Assembly (NCBI GenBank): GCA_001465015.1
Contig: LNEO01000206.1
Span: 1-64,000, forward strand
Length of the DNA stretch: 64,000 nucleotides
Reading direction: 5' to 3'
DNA from: Deltaproteobacteria bacterium Ga0077539
Lineage (GTDB): Bacteria > Myxococcota_A > Polyangia > Polyangiales > Ga0077539
Shown: positions 23,937 through 32,135 of the stretch, piece after piece
Position numbering within the stretch: position 1 is the first letter of the stretch
Layout: each line of letters starts with the position of its first letter
Notes under the pieces: generated by a model
The model's database searches: none
Seen by the model: only the letters and a program-made list of their open reading frames with translations
Told to the model about the DNA's origin: nothing
Made by a program: the position numbers and the translations under genes

Positions 23937-25888
23937 GAGAGTCATCCGACGCGCTCGCGACGCTGGAGCGGCTCGAGCGCGCGGGCGACAAGCCGCTCGA
24001 CGCCACGGGGCTCGCAGACGCGCTCGCGCTGAGGGACCCGGCGCTCTCTCGCGCGCTCGTGCGGGCGTGCGCGCAGGACGGCGCCCGCGCGGCGCGTCCG
24101 TCCGCGGTTCGCGCGAGGATCCGCGCGCTCGACGCCGGCACGAGCGATGGGCGGCTCGATTTCGTGTTCACTTTGTTCGACCGCGACGGCGGCGGAACGA
24201 TTTCTCCCGAGGAGTTCTCGGCGATGATCGAGGGGGCCCTCGCGGGCTCGCGCCTCGTCGTCGCGCGCGGCTGGCTCGACGCGATGACCAGGGCTGTCTT
24301 CGCGAGCGCCGACACCAACGACGATCGAGTGCTCTCGCTCGAGGAGTTTCGGCGCTTCGTCGCGTCCGACGCCGGGCTCTCGCGGCTGCTCTCGCAGCCC
24401 ATCTCCTCGATGCTCTCTGCGCGGCGGCGGGAGAAGCGCGACGTCGCGCGAAGTCCCCTTCGCGAGCGGGCCGCGCAGTGGGCGTACGAGCAGGGCGCTG
24501 GCGGCGTGGCGGCGGTGCTCGCGTACGGGCTCGTCACGGCCTTTGCCTTCGCGCTCGCGGCGCTCGAGTATCGCGCCCGCGGCGCGAACACGTGGGTTCA
24601 GCTCGCGCGCGGCTGCGGCCGCGTCATCGACGTGCACCTCGTGCTGGTGCTGCTCTTTGTCGCGCGGCGCACGCTCACGGCGCTGCGACGCACGTGGCTC
24701 GGCGCGAAGATCCCCGTGGACGACGCGATCGCAGCGCACCGCGCGGTGGCGTGGACCATGCTGGTGTTCTCGCTCGGGCACGCCGCGGCGCACTGCGCGA
24801 ACTACGCTTCGCGCGGCGCGCTCGGGACCGTGTGGTTCGCGAGCGTCGCGGCGGCGACGGGGCTGGCGCTGCTCGCGGTGTTCTTCGTGATGGCGTTCTT
24901 CGCCCGCGCGAGCGTGCGTCGCTCGGGCAACTTCGAGCGCTTCGCGCGGGCGCACAAGCTCGCGTACGTGTTCTACGGGCTGTGCCTCGTCCATTCGCCC
25001 AACGTGTGGAAGTACATCGTTCCTGTCTTGATTTTGTGGGCTATCGAGCGCTTGTGGCGCGCGCGCGGGGTCGTCCGGACGCGCGCCCTGTGGATCGAGC
25101 CGCTTCCGTCGGGCGTCACGCGGCTCGAGGTCGAGGCCCCGCCCGGCTGGAAGCACCGCGCTGGCGACTACGTCTTCTTGAAGATCGCGTCGCTCGCGAA
25201 GGGCGAGTGGCATCCGTTTACGATCTCGAGCGCGCCCGAGACCAAGGGGGTCTTCACGGTGCACGTGCGCACCGCGGGAAACTGGACCTCGGCGCTCCAC
25301 AGTCTCGCGCGAAGCCGCGCGTCGGGGGCCGCGCCTGCGCAGTTCTCCCTCGAGGTGGACGGCCCGTTCGGCGCGCCGACGTCCGAGCTGTTCGACGCGA
25401 AGGTCCCCGTGTTGATCGGCGCGGGCATCGGCGTCACGCCGTTCGCCGCAGTCCTCGAGAGCCTGCGGCTGCGCGCGAAGAAGGGCCTCGCGTCGCCGGA
25501 TCGAGTCTATTTCTTCTGGGTGCTTCGAGAGCAGGAGTCGTTCGAGTGGTTCGCCGAACGGCTGTGCGCGATCGAGGCCGAGGACCAAGAGGCGCGTCGC
25601 TTCGTGCTGAAAGTGTTCGTCACTGGCGCCAACGTGACCGATGGCTCGGGCCCGTGGCTCGACGCTGCGCTCGCCACGCTGCACGCAAAGGTCGGCCGCG
25701 ATCCGCTCACGGGGCTATCTCGTCGCACGGGGCTCGGCTCGCCGGACTGGAAGCGAGAGCTGTCAGCGATCGCAGAGGAGCACCTGCAGGACGTCAGGGT
25801 GTTCTTCTGCGGCCCCGAGGGTTTGGGAGAGACGCTGAGCAAGACCTGCGCGGAGTCCGGGATCCGCTTCTGCCAAGAGCATTTTTGA
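23933..25888 (+). CDS. NOX5-like NADPH oxidase with two EF-hands
   Basis: 651 aa. Two canonical calcium loops lie near the N-terminus: D83-E94 (DRDGGGTISPEE) and D127-E138 (DTNDDRVLSLEE). The ferric-reductase membrane domain (about 195-370) has the bis-heme spacing of NOX enzymes, H-x13-H (HRAVAWTMLVFSLGH) and H-x12-H (HKLAYVFYGLCLVH). FAD binding is shown by EWHPFTISSAP, NADPH binding by LIGAGIGVTPFAAVLESLR and VFFCGPEGLGE. The protein ends in a C-terminal Phe, as NOX proteins do. It should pass electrons from NADPH across the membrane to oxygen, giving superoxide, under calcium control. It is the last gene of the ruvC-led coupled run. Confidence 0.9.
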   Translation: MRESSDALATLERLERAGDKPLDATGLADALALRDPALSRALVRACAQDGARAARPSAVRARIRALDAGTSDGRLDFVFTLFDRDGGGTISPEEFSAMIEGALAGSRLVVARGWLDAMTRAVFASADTNDDRVLSLEEFRRFVASDAGLSRLLSQPISSMLSARRREKRDVARSPLRERAAQWAYEQGAGGVAAVLAYGLVTAFAFALAALEYRARGANTWVQLARGCGRVIDVHLVLVLLFVARRTLTALRRTWLGAKIPVDDAIAAHRAVAWTMLVFSLGHAAAHCANYASRGALGTVWFASVAAATGLALLAVFFVMAFFARASVRRSGNFERFARAHKLAYVFYGLCLVHSPNVWKYIVPVLILWAIERLWRARGVVRTRALWIEPLPSGVTRLEVEAPPGWKHRAGDYVFLKIASLAKGEWHPFTISSAPETKGVFTVHVRTAGNWTSALHSLARSRASGAAPAQFSLEVDGPFGAPTSELFDAKVPVLIGAGIGVTPFAAVLESLRLRAKKGLASPDRVYFFWVLREQESFEWFAERLCAIEAEDQEARRFVLKVFVTGANVTDGSGPWLDAALATLHAKVGRDPLTGLSRRTGLGSPDWKRELSAIAEEHLQDVRVFFCGPEGLGETLSKTCAESGIRFCQEHF

Positions 25889-26252
25889 CGGTCGCCACGC
25901 TCGGTACGCTTTCGGCCTGGTCGAAGTTGTGTACGATCTCGCTGAAGGGCGCGCGGCGGCGCGAGCGTAGCTTTCTGACCGCGATGCGACGTCGCGGCTG
26001 ACGACGACCGGCACTGAAGAACACGAGCGTAGACCACTGCCTTGCAGGCCCCTCGTGGTCTACGCCCGTATGACGAGCGAGTACACGACCTCCGCGCGCC
26101 CCTTCGTGACGAAGAGTTCGAGCACACGAATTCATCGGTGGGGAGCTTCACCGAAGGCTGAGCGCGAGCAGCAGGCGAGCCGTCTGGGATAATCGCTGGC
26201 AAAATGCCATCGGAAACGGCCGAGAGTCTGTGTACCCTCGTGCGCCGCAGCG
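25889..26252. other. Intergenic region, 364 bp
   Basis: No convincing gene on either strand. The ORFs listed here are short and lack ribosome sites. The only structure is an 11-bp inverted repeat described separately. The region separates the ruvC-NOX run from a lipoprotein gene. Confidence 0.6.
26027..26065 (+). terminator. Hairpin, possible terminator of the NOX operon
   Basis: A perfect 11-bp inverted repeat (gcgtagaccac / gtggtctacgc) with a 17-nt loop lies 139 bp after the NOX stop. There is no T-tract, so a Rho-independent terminator is only possible; an operator or mRNA-end hairpin is equally open. Confidence 0.35.
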
Positions 26253-28583
26253 ATGAAGCAACGCACGTGGATCACGGCCGTTCTCTGTGTGGCCCTCGCA
26301 GGGGCCGGGGGGGCGTGTCGCCGCGGCCCGGACGCCGCGCAGTTCTCGGCGATCTCGCGAGGCCGTCGGGCGATCAAGCTCTTTACCGACAGCGACACGG
26401 TGACGAGCGCCGCCGCGGGGTCGGTCGAGCTGTACGTCGGGACGCTGCGGGGCGTCCTGCGATTTCCCTTGGACGGTCGCGGTGAAGCGCAGCGCAACAC
26501 CGTCGCCAACGGGTTGCCGGACGACAGGGTGTACGCGACGGCGGTGTCTCCCGACGGCGTTCCGTTCGTCGCGACCGCGCAGGGCGTGGCGAGGTTGACC
26601 GGCGACCGATGGGAGCGAACGTCGGGGCCGCAGCCGGACGTCGGGCGCGTGTCCGCGATGGTCGCCCTCCCGCGCGGAATGCTCGTGCTCGGAGGAACGC
26701 ACGGCCTCGCGGAGTACCGCGACGGCGGGTGGGCGTACCTCACCACGCAGCACCAGATCACCAACCTCGCGGCGGACGACGAGCGCGTGATCGTGAGCAC
26801 CGCGCAGAGCGGCATGTTCGTGCTCGAGCGCGATCACCTCACGGGCGAAGAGCACCTTCCGAGCGGGGGATTTCCCGCGCCGTTCGCGCGCTCGATCGTG
26901 CACGTCGGAGAGGGAAAACTCTGGGCCCTCGCGCAGGACGTCGGCGGCTCGCGCCTCGCGTACTGGGACGGGCACCGTTGGTTTTCGTACACGCACAAGC
27001 GGCTGCGCAACGCGTGGCTCGCGGTGGCGCCGTCCCGCGACGGCCGCGGAGCGTCGCTGCTCTTGCAGGGGCGCTGGTTCGACATCATGGCCCGCGACGG
27101 TCGCGACGAGGGATCGCTCGACCTGCTCGCCGCGAGCGACCCCGACACCCAGCGGCGGCTGTCTTTGCGCGCGCTCCCGGTCCCGCCCGGAACGGTTCCC
27201 GGCGCCAGCGCGGGCGCCGGCGGGGGAGCGCCGAGCGCAGGGGCAGCCCCGAGCTCGGGCGGCGCGGACATGTCCTTCAGCTCGGAGGAGACCAACGCCG
27301 CGAGCACACAGATTCAACGGGTGCGCGCGGTGGACGTCCCTGCCCCCATGACGCCGGTCGAGGCGCCGGCAACGCCGCCCACGAATTCAAATGGCGAGCG
27401 AATCAACGGTCCCACATTCTCGCTCGTGCCGGCGAACGTCGCGGTGCCCGACGACATGGTGGGGCTCTTCGTCGACGGCGCGCGGGTGTTCGCGGCGCGC
27501 GAGGGCAAAGGGGTCGTGCGCCTCACCGGCGGCGACGCGATGGACTTCAGGCTCCGTGACCTCGTAAACTTTCCGCGCGGCCTTCAATTCGCGGCGGAGG
27601 GTCAGGGCCGCACGTGGTTTCTCGCACCGGAAGGCGTCTTGGTCGGCTACGACGGCCGACGGTGGACGCGCAAAGCGTTTCGCGAATTGATCTCGGTCGA
27701 GGACGAAGAGCCGAGGGACGTGCAAGCGCTCACCGAGAGCGCTCCGCTCGCGCTCTACGCGCGCGGACAGGTGAGCGCGATCGTGGCGCGCTCGGGCGCG
27801 GACAAGCTGGTGGTGTTTCGCTGGTCCGAAGGGGCGTTTCGTCCCGTCGCGACGCGACGCATTCGCGTCCCGCGCGGCGCGAGCATCGACGCCAACTGGC
27901 TCGCGGTCGACGGGCAGAGCCGCTATTGGGTGGGGCTCGTCGTGCAGCAAAACGGCGGCAACCGCGCGCGCGGCGCGGTGCTCATCGACGGCAATCTCCC
28001 GCGCGTCGCAGAGTTCTACTCCGGCGCTCGTCCGCGGCGGGGCAGCGCCTCCGTCGCGTGCCCGGACAACCTCGGGACGATCGAGTTCGACACCGCAGGC
28101 GCCGCGTGGTTTTCGGGCGTCGAGGGCGCGGTGCAGATCACCGCGTCCGAGGCGCGGCGGGCTGCGACCGTACGCACGTTTCGAGAGCCGCAGGGGCTGC
28201 GGGGAGACCTCGTCAACGACCTCGTGCGCGGACCGCAGGGGTATCTCTATGTCTCGACGCCCGAGGGCTTCGGACGATGGGACGGACGCGCGTGGGACTT
28301 CGCCGTCACGGGAGCGAGCTCCCTCACGCCCGCCGTAGCGATGGCTGGGGACTCGGGAGCGGTGTACGGCGTGGGTCCGCGCGGAGCGTGGGTGTTCGAC
28401 GACAGCGGCGGCCGGCGGCTCGAAGACATCGACCGCGCTGGCGCGGGCGCGCTGCGAGACATTGCCGTGGACCCCTCGGGGCGCGTGTGGATCCTGGGCG
28501 AGACGGGGCTCTTGCAGTTCGATCCTGCGGCGCAGCAGAGCAACGGCGGGGAAGGCGCAGGCGGAGAAGAGCAGCCGCTCTGA
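26253..28583 (+). CDS. Large beta-propeller lipoprotein
   Basis: 776 aa with a signal and lipobox (GGAC, C22). It has two propeller-like blocks (about 45-265 and 400-760) of the two-component-regulator-propeller kind: VELYVGTLRGVLRF, GLPDDRVYATAVSPDGVPFVATAQGVARLTGDRWER, GLRGDLVNDLVRGPQGYLYVSTPEGFGRWDGRAW and DPSGRVWILGETGLLQF. A Gly/Ala/Ser-rich linker joins the two blocks (about 305-395). There is no kinase or receiver domain, so this is a free sensor-like lipoprotein exposed at the envelope. The ligand is unknown. It is convergent with the next lipoprotein gene, 12 bp apart. Confidence 0.8.
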   Translation: MKQRTWITAVLCVALAGAGGACRRGPDAAQFSAISRGRRAIKLFTDSDTVTSAAAGSVELYVGTLRGVLRFPLDGRGEAQRNTVANGLPDDRVYATAVSPDGVPFVATAQGVARLTGDRWERTSGPQPDVGRVSAMVALPRGMLVLGGTHGLAEYRDGGWAYLTTQHQITNLAADDERVIVSTAQSGMFVLERDHLTGEEHLPSGGFPAPFARSIVHVGEGKLWALAQDVGGSRLAYWDGHRWFSYTHKRLRNAWLAVAPSRDGRGASLLLQGRWFDIMARDGRDEGSLDLLAASDPDTQRRLSLRALPVPPGTVPGASAGAGGGAPSAGAAPSSGGADMSFSSEETNAASTQIQRVRAVDVPAPMTPVEAPATPPTNSNGERINGPTFSLVPANVAVPDDMVGLFVDGARVFAAREGKGVVRLTGGDAMDFRLRDLVNFPRGLQFAAEGQGRTWFLAPEGVLVGYDGRRWTRKAFRELISVEDEEPRDVQALTESAPLALYARGQVSAIVARSGADKLVVFRWSEGAFRPVATRRIRVPRGASIDANWLAVDGQSRYWVGLVVQQNGGNRARGAVLIDGNLPRVAEFYSGARPRRGSASVACPDNLGTIEFDTAGAAWFSGVEGAVQITASEARRAATVRTFREPQGLRGDLVNDLVRGPQGYLYVSTPEGFGRWDGRAWDFAVTGASSLTPAVAMAGDSGAVYGVGPRGAWVFDDSGGRRLEDIDRAGAGALRDIAVDPSGRVWILGETGLLQFDPAAQQSNGGEGAGGEEQPL

Positions 28584-28595
28584 GAGCTTTGCGCC

Positions 28596-30098
28596 TCAGG
28601 GAAGCACGACGAACGCAGAGACGCCTGCGGCACCTGCGGCGACGAGCACCGCGCCGCGGGTGCCCGAAGGGATCGCCGCGATCGCGGGAATTGCAGGGGA
28701 CGCGCCGGGAATCGTTCGCGTGATCGCAGGAGCGGGCATCGACGCGCCTGCTTGCCACAACACGATGTTGATGTTGGGCATCGCATCTGCGGCGAACGCG
28801 AGATTGCCAGCGCTGTCCGCGTCCATCGAGCGTTGGATGTTCGACGAGACCGGGACGCTGACCGCTCCCGAGACGCTCCCTGCAGTGACGACTCCGCGCC
28901 AGAGCGCGCCGCCCGAGCTGCTCGCGTAGAGAAAGGTCCCGCCGTGCGCGAAGTCCGTATATCCCCCGGGAGTGCCGAGCGTGCCGAGGTTTCCCCAGCC
29001 AGCCACCGCTGCTCCGCTGCGAAACACCTGGCGACCGGACTCGTTGGTCAAGAGCAGGTCGCTCGCGCCCCATGCGAACAAGTCCGGGCAATCGTTTGGA
29101 CCTGCGAGCATGACCTGTCCGAACCCCGTCCACGTCGCGCCGGCGCCCACGGCACGAAACACGCTCGTCGTGCCCGAAGGAAAGCTGCTGGAGTAGGTCG
29201 CGAACAACGATCCGGCCTGCTCGACGATCGAGAGCGCTGGGCCTGGACCGGTGCTCTGGAAGTTCGAGCCGAGAGGAGATGGCCCCGCCCAGGTCATGCC
29301 GCCGTTGGTCGTCGTGAGCGACTCGACGATGGAGCCCACCGCAGCCAGCACGACGAGGTTGTTGCTCGAGCGCGCCAGCAGCGTCGCGGCTTGCGTGCCG
29401 CCGCCGAACGGGACGGTGAGCGGCGCTGAAAACGTCCTCGCCCTGTCGATCGAGCGCGAGACGCGAAGCCCGCTGCCGCAGCGCATGACGACCCACACCG
29501 TGTTGTCCGGAGCGATGTCGATCTGGTCTGCGTTGGTGTCGTTGAGCAGCGTGCAGCCCGCGCTCGCGGGGATCACCACCGGTGACAAAGGCGGGGTCGC
29601 GACGAACGACCCGACGCAAACGCCGGCCACGCACGAGTCTCCCGCCGCGCAAGCGTTGTCGCAGCGCCCGCAGTGCATGATGCTCGAGCTCGCGTCGACG
29701 CAGACGCCTCCGCAGAGCGTTTGACTCGGGGCGCAGCCACAGCGACCCATCGCGCAGCGCTGCGTCGCCGGACACGCCATTCCGCAGGCACCACAATTCA
29801 TCGAGCTCGTCTCGGTGTCGACGCACGTCGCTCCGCAGCGCGTCTGTCCCATCGCGCACTGATCAGCGTCCGACGCGCCGTCGCTGACCGTGGCGTCCTC
29901 TGGTGGCGTGACGTCGAGGCTCGGAGCGTCGATCTCTTGGACGTCTGCAGGCGGGGGGGCGTCCGGCATCGTCGTGTCCGACGGCTGAACGCGGACGTCG
30001 CTCGCATCCGGGCCGCTCACCGGCGCGCTGCACGCGACGATCCCGAGCATTGCGCAGACCGGGGCAAGCAGCGGCCGAGGAGAGGTCTTGGCTTTCAA
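28596..30098 (-). CDS. Cys-rich / sialidase-like lipoprotein
   Basis: 500 aa with a lipobox (GIVAC, C23) and an acidic PDA-rich linker (about 30-80). Two copies of a Cys module follow (RCGATCVDTETSSMNCGACGMAC..., LCGGVCVDASSSIMHCGRCDNAC...), seen in many myxobacterial surface proteins. The C-terminal about 330 residues are beta-rich with recurring short blades (VWVVMRCGSGLRVSRSIDRART, TTTNGGMTWAGPSP), as in BNR/sialidase-like propellers. It is an exported, disulfide-rich surface lipoprotein; no enzymatic residues are identifiable. Confidence 0.8.
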   Translation of the reverse strand: MKAKTSPRPLLAPVCAMLGIVACSAPVSGPDASDVRVQPSDTTMPDAPPPADVQEIDAPSLDVTPPEDATVSDGASDADQCAMGQTRCGATCVDTETSSMNCGACGMACPATQRCAMGRCGCAPSQTLCGGVCVDASSSIMHCGRCDNACAAGDSCVAGVCVGSFVATPPLSPVVIPASAGCTLLNDTNADQIDIAPDNTVWVVMRCGSGLRVSRSIDRARTFSAPLTVPFGGGTQAATLLARSSNNLVVLAAVGSIVESLTTTNGGMTWAGPSPLGSNFQSTGPGPALSIVEQAGSLFATYSSSFPSGTTSVFRAVGAGATWTGFGQVMLAGPNDCPDLFAWGASDLLLTNESGRQVFRSGAAVAGWGNLGTLGTPGGYTDFAHGGTFLYASSSGGALWRGVVTAGSVSGAVSVPVSSNIQRSMDADSAGNLAFAADAMPNINIVLWQAGASMPAPAITRTIPGASPAIPAIAAIPSGTRGAVLVAAGAAGVSAFVVLP

Positions 30099-30273
30099 TG
30101 AAGGATTCCTTTGGGATCGAGCGGAGTGCGGGTCGGGCGCTCTGTTTATCCTAACCTAACTGTGGGCTGACGGCGCTTCGAGCACGCGACGTGCGGCTCA
30201 TCCAACACCCCTCAGGAGCGCCGCGAGGCGTCCCTACCCCCCAGCGCTTCAGGGACGTCTTCGAGGGGGATCT

Positions 30274-31734
30274 GTGTCTCGAAGGGCTGACGACAGACTG
30301 CCTGTTTTCCCCGGTGGGCATGGTAGCTTGTGGCCTTCCGTGCTCCAAGCGTGCGCTCATTGCAAAGCCATCCTGAATGAAGGGGCGAAGTTCTGTTCGC
30401 AATGCGGGACACCACTCGCTCCGAGCGCTTCGTCGCCGAGCGCGCTCGTCGACGGGCGCTATCGCCCGATCCGCGAGATCGGCCGAGGTTCGATGGGGCG
30501 CGTGATCGAAGCGGAGGACGTCAACCTCGGTCGTCGTGTGGCGCTCAAGCTGCTCAACGCCAACAAGACGACCATGCTCAACGCCGACAGCCTTCGCCAC
30601 GAAGCGAGCCTCGTCGCGTCGATTCGTCATCCGAGCGTGGTCACGGTGTACTCATACGGCGTTCACGACGGTGCGCCGTTCATCACGATGGAGCTGGTCG
30701 AAGGCACGAACCTCCAGTCCGTCATCGACGAGCACTCCGCGCACAACTCCCGCGTCCCGCTCGGTCGCGCGTGGACGATCATTCAACGCATCGGCGAAGG
30801 GCTGCAGGCGGCGCACGAGGCCGGCGTCGTTCACCGCGACGTCAAGCCGTCGAACGTCATGATCGAGAACCGCTCCGGGCGTCCCGTGCTGATTGATTTC
30901 GGCATCGCCGTCCGCGGACGACAAGGCGGCACGGAGATCGCCGGGACACCACAATTCATGGCGCCCGAGGATTTCTTTGGTGTCGACGAGACCATCGGCC
31001 CGACGTCCGATCACTACGCCTTCGCGTCGACGGTGTACGAGCTGTTCTCGGGGCGTCCCGCGTTCGACGAGCTGCCGTTGCCGCAGCTCGTCCAGATGAA
31101 GAGCCGCGGCGCGTATACTCCGTTCGCCAGCATCGACTCGACGCTCGGTCCGCTCGACGCCGTGATGTCGAAGGCGCTGTCCGGCGCGATGTCCGATCGC
31201 TTCACGTCGATTCGCGATTTCGTGGCCGCGCTCGAAGGGGCCCTTCGCACCATCGAGCAGTCTCGCATCACGCTCGATCGCGTGCAGAGGACCTCGGTGC
31301 CGCAGGCGGACGTCTTGCAGATCCTCGCGATCGACGACGACGACGCGTTTCGCAAGCTCGCGATGCGCGCAGCGCAGATCGCGTTCTTCGGAAAGAAGGC
31401 CAACACTCGCGGCACCGCGACCGGCGACGAGGCGCTCGAGAGCACTCCGCGCGCGCCGGACCTGTTGATGCTCGACTTCGACCTGCCTGGGCTCGACGGG
31501 ATCGAGACGCTCACCCGCCTTCGCAACCGTCCCAACGGCGACAAGATGCGCGTCGTGGTCGTGAGCGGGCGCGCGGGCGAGCGCGAGCGATGGCGCTTCG
31601 GCGTCCTCGGCGTTCAGGACTTTCTGAAGAAGCCAGTCGAGTTCGGCATGATGGTTCAGGTCCTCTCCGACCTCGCGAAGGCGCAGGGGTGGATCAGTGA
31701 CGTCCCGATGTCCGCCGAGAACTCCGAAGGCTGA
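30274..31734 (+). CDS. Zinc-ribbon Ser/Thr protein kinase with C-terminal receiver domain
   Basis: 486 aa from GTG 30274 with the strong upstream site gaggggga; GTG 30340 is an alternative that begins just before the ribbon. C27/C30/C41/C44 form a zinc ribbon (CAHCKAILNEGAKFCSQCG). The kinase domain (about 62-330) has IREIGRGSMGRV, the VALKLL lysine, VVHRDVKPSNVMIE and IDFGIA, so it should be active. Residues about 345-470 form a REC domain with acidic cluster AIDDDDAF, phospho-Asp in LLMLDFDLPGLDG, and FLKKPVEF. This joins Ser/Thr and His-Asp signalling in one chain. A lone response regulator and a hybrid kinase follow immediately. Confidence 0.9.
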   Translation: MSRRADDRLPVFPGGHGSLWPSVLQACAHCKAILNEGAKFCSQCGTPLAPSASSPSALVDGRYRPIREIGRGSMGRVIEAEDVNLGRRVALKLLNANKTTMLNADSLRHEASLVASIRHPSVVTVYSYGVHDGAPFITMELVEGTNLQSVIDEHSAHNSRVPLGRAWTIIQRIGEGLQAAHEAGVVHRDVKPSNVMIENRSGRPVLIDFGIAVRGRQGGTEIAGTPQFMAPEDFFGVDETIGPTSDHYAFASTVYELFSGRPAFDELPLPQLVQMKSRGAYTPFASIDSTLGPLDAVMSKALSGAMSDRFTSIRDFVAALEGALRTIEQSRITLDRVQRTSVPQADVLQILAIDDDDAFRKLAMRAAQIAFFGKKANTRGTATGDEALESTPRAPDLLMLDFDLPGLDGIETLTRLRNRPNGDKMRVVVVSGRAGERERWRFGVLGVQDFLKKPVEFGMMVQVLSDLAKAQGWISDVPMSAENSEG

Positions 31735-31745
31735 GCGAGGCGTCC

Positions 31746-32135
31746 ATGGGTCGCAGCGCGATGATCATCGAAGACGACCCTGCCCTGCGAAGGCTGGCCG
31801 AAGTGGCGCTCGGGCGCATCGGAGGGTGGAGCGTACGAGGCGCAGAGAGCCTCGACGCCGCGGCGGCGCTCGGTCCGCCGGCGCCCGACGTGTACATCGT
31901 GGACGTGATGCTCGGAGAGGGGGACGGCCGCTCGATCCTCCGACTGTTCGACAATGGATCCCTCGCGCGGGCGCCGTTCTTGTTCATGACAGCGCTGGTA
32001 CGTCCGGCTGCGCGCGCCGAGTACATTGCGCTCGGCGCGATCGGCGTCATCGAGAAGCCCTTCGACCCGATGACCCTCGCCGCGACGGTCGAGGCCGCGC
32101 TCGCCGCGCACGAAGGGCGTCGAAACAACTCGTGA
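31746..32135 (+). CDS. Single-domain response regulator
   Basis: 129 aa, CheY-like with no output domain. Acidic pair IIEDDPAL, phospho-Asp in VYIVDVMLGEGDG, Thr in FLFMTALV and Lys in GVIEKPFDP are all present. It starts 11 bp after the kinase-REC gene, and its stop overlaps the GTG of the histidine kinase. It is probably a phosphate shuttle between the histidine kinase/Hpt and the kinase-REC protein (inference from gene order). Confidence 0.9.
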   Translation: MGRSAMIIEDDPALRRLAEVALGRIGGWSVRGAESLDAAAALGPPAPDVYIVDVMLGEGDGRSILRLFDNGSLARAPFLFMTALVRPAARAEYIALGAIGVIEKPFDPMTLAATVEAALAAHEGRRNNS

